41,633 nucleotides of DNA from the NCBI RefSeq assembly GCF_900115365.1, contig NZ_FOWD01000035.1:1-41633 (forward strand). The letters run 5' to 3'. The first letter of the stretch is position 1; each line of letters opens with the position of its first letter. Shown here one piece after another: positions 41,464 to 41,633 of this stretch. The translations under genes and the position numbers were made by a program. The notes under the pieces are model-generated. The model ran no database searches. It saw only the letters and a list, made by a program, of their open reading frames with translations, and was not told the DNA's origin. The DNA comes from Anaerocolumna aminovalerica (GTDB lineage Bacteria; Bacillota; Clostridia; Lachnospirales; Lachnospiraceae).

Positions 41464-41528
41464 AGGTATAACAAGAAGGTAAGGTGATTCCTATTCCATA
41501 AGAATCACCTTACCTTCTTGTTATACCT
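41464..41528. terminator. Perfect 27-bp stem-loop after the protease gene
   Basis: Bases 41464-41490 and 41502-41528 are exact inverted repeats with an 11-nt loop. No T-run follows on the plus strand (TAATATAAAAG), so it may act as an mRNA-end barrier or a bidirectional terminator. An extra pair ATAGGAA/TTCCTAT (41415-41421/41445-41451) lies just before it. Confidence 0.6.
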
Positions 41529-41633
41529 TAATATAAAAGGGCTCTTTGTCAAGTTTTGGGGTGGGATTCTCTGAATCCTGCTCCATTACTGTATTTAGAA
41601 CCATTTTTATGTTTGTGTCTATAATTCCTGTTT
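41521..41633 (-). CDS. Possible C-terminus of a minus-strand gene, partial
   Basis: On the minus strand one frame is open from the window edge to a TAA at 41523-41521. It gives about 36 residues beginning TGIIDTNIKMVLNTVMEQ and ending DKEPFYIKV. The composition is protein-like, and the stop falls within the arm of the 27-bp stem-loop. No family is recognised, and such a short open frame could be chance. Confidence 0.35.
   Translation of the reverse strand, partial: TGIIDTNIKMVLNTVMEQDSENPTPKLDKEPFYIKV

Overview
The window is chromosomal DNA of a low-G+C, endospore-forming Firmicute, most likely a member of the Lachnospiraceae or a close clostridial relative (Lachnoclostridium/Anaerocolumna type). 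The evidence is the linked spoIIA-sigF-spoVA sporulation cluster, a T-box before valS, a THF riboswitch before a folate-type ECF S component, DUF4250 and YARHG-domain genes, a giant SLH-domain surface protein, and AT-rich genes with TTG/GTG starts.

Layout. (1) 1-338: 3' end of an IS200-type transposase and the hairpin-rich right end of its element. (2) 459-7108: complete tryptophan operon trpE-G-D-C-F-B-A, tightly spaced or overlapping, ended by a long-loop terminator. (3) 7573-13145: a structured leader and an 1801-residue secreted protein (beta-propeller, carbohydrate-binding-like modules, SLH and choline-binding-type repeats) whose base composition differs from its neighbours. (4) 13223-16421: promoter, T-box and valS. 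(5) 16656-18417: a 46-residue protein and a zinc-ribbon/TPR membrane protein. (6) 18458-24000: spoIIAA, spoIIAB, sigF, a small membrane protein, then spoVAA to spoVAE. SigF and its anti-sigma/anti-anti-sigma switch control forespore transcription; SpoVA proteins move dipicolinic acid into the spore. (7) 24017-27861, minus strand: class A penicillin-binding protein, YigZ/IMPACT protein, DUF4250 protein. (8) 27898-33001, plus strand: rarA, a YARHG lipoprotein, helD. (9) 33010-34847, minus strand: folate ECF S component with its THF riboswitch, and a small membrane protein. (10) 35077-41528: ABC ATPase plus FtsX-type permease with a long coiled coil, a large foldback element, and a secreted Ig-like/trypsin-like protease.

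The most unusual signals are non-coding. A short hairpin followed by a conserved 15-nt tract ending at the start codon precedes three unrelated genes (valS, spoVAD, rarA). Two of these leaders match at 43 of 49 positions, and the third shows a compensatory base-pair change in the hairpin. A ten-unit degenerate tandem repeat of about 20 bp separates spoIIAA from spoIIAB and seems to have grown from the last codons of spoIIAA. A 275-nt near-palindromic foldback lies before the protease gene, and an array of three 17-nt hairpins enclosed in a closing stem sits in the folT leader.
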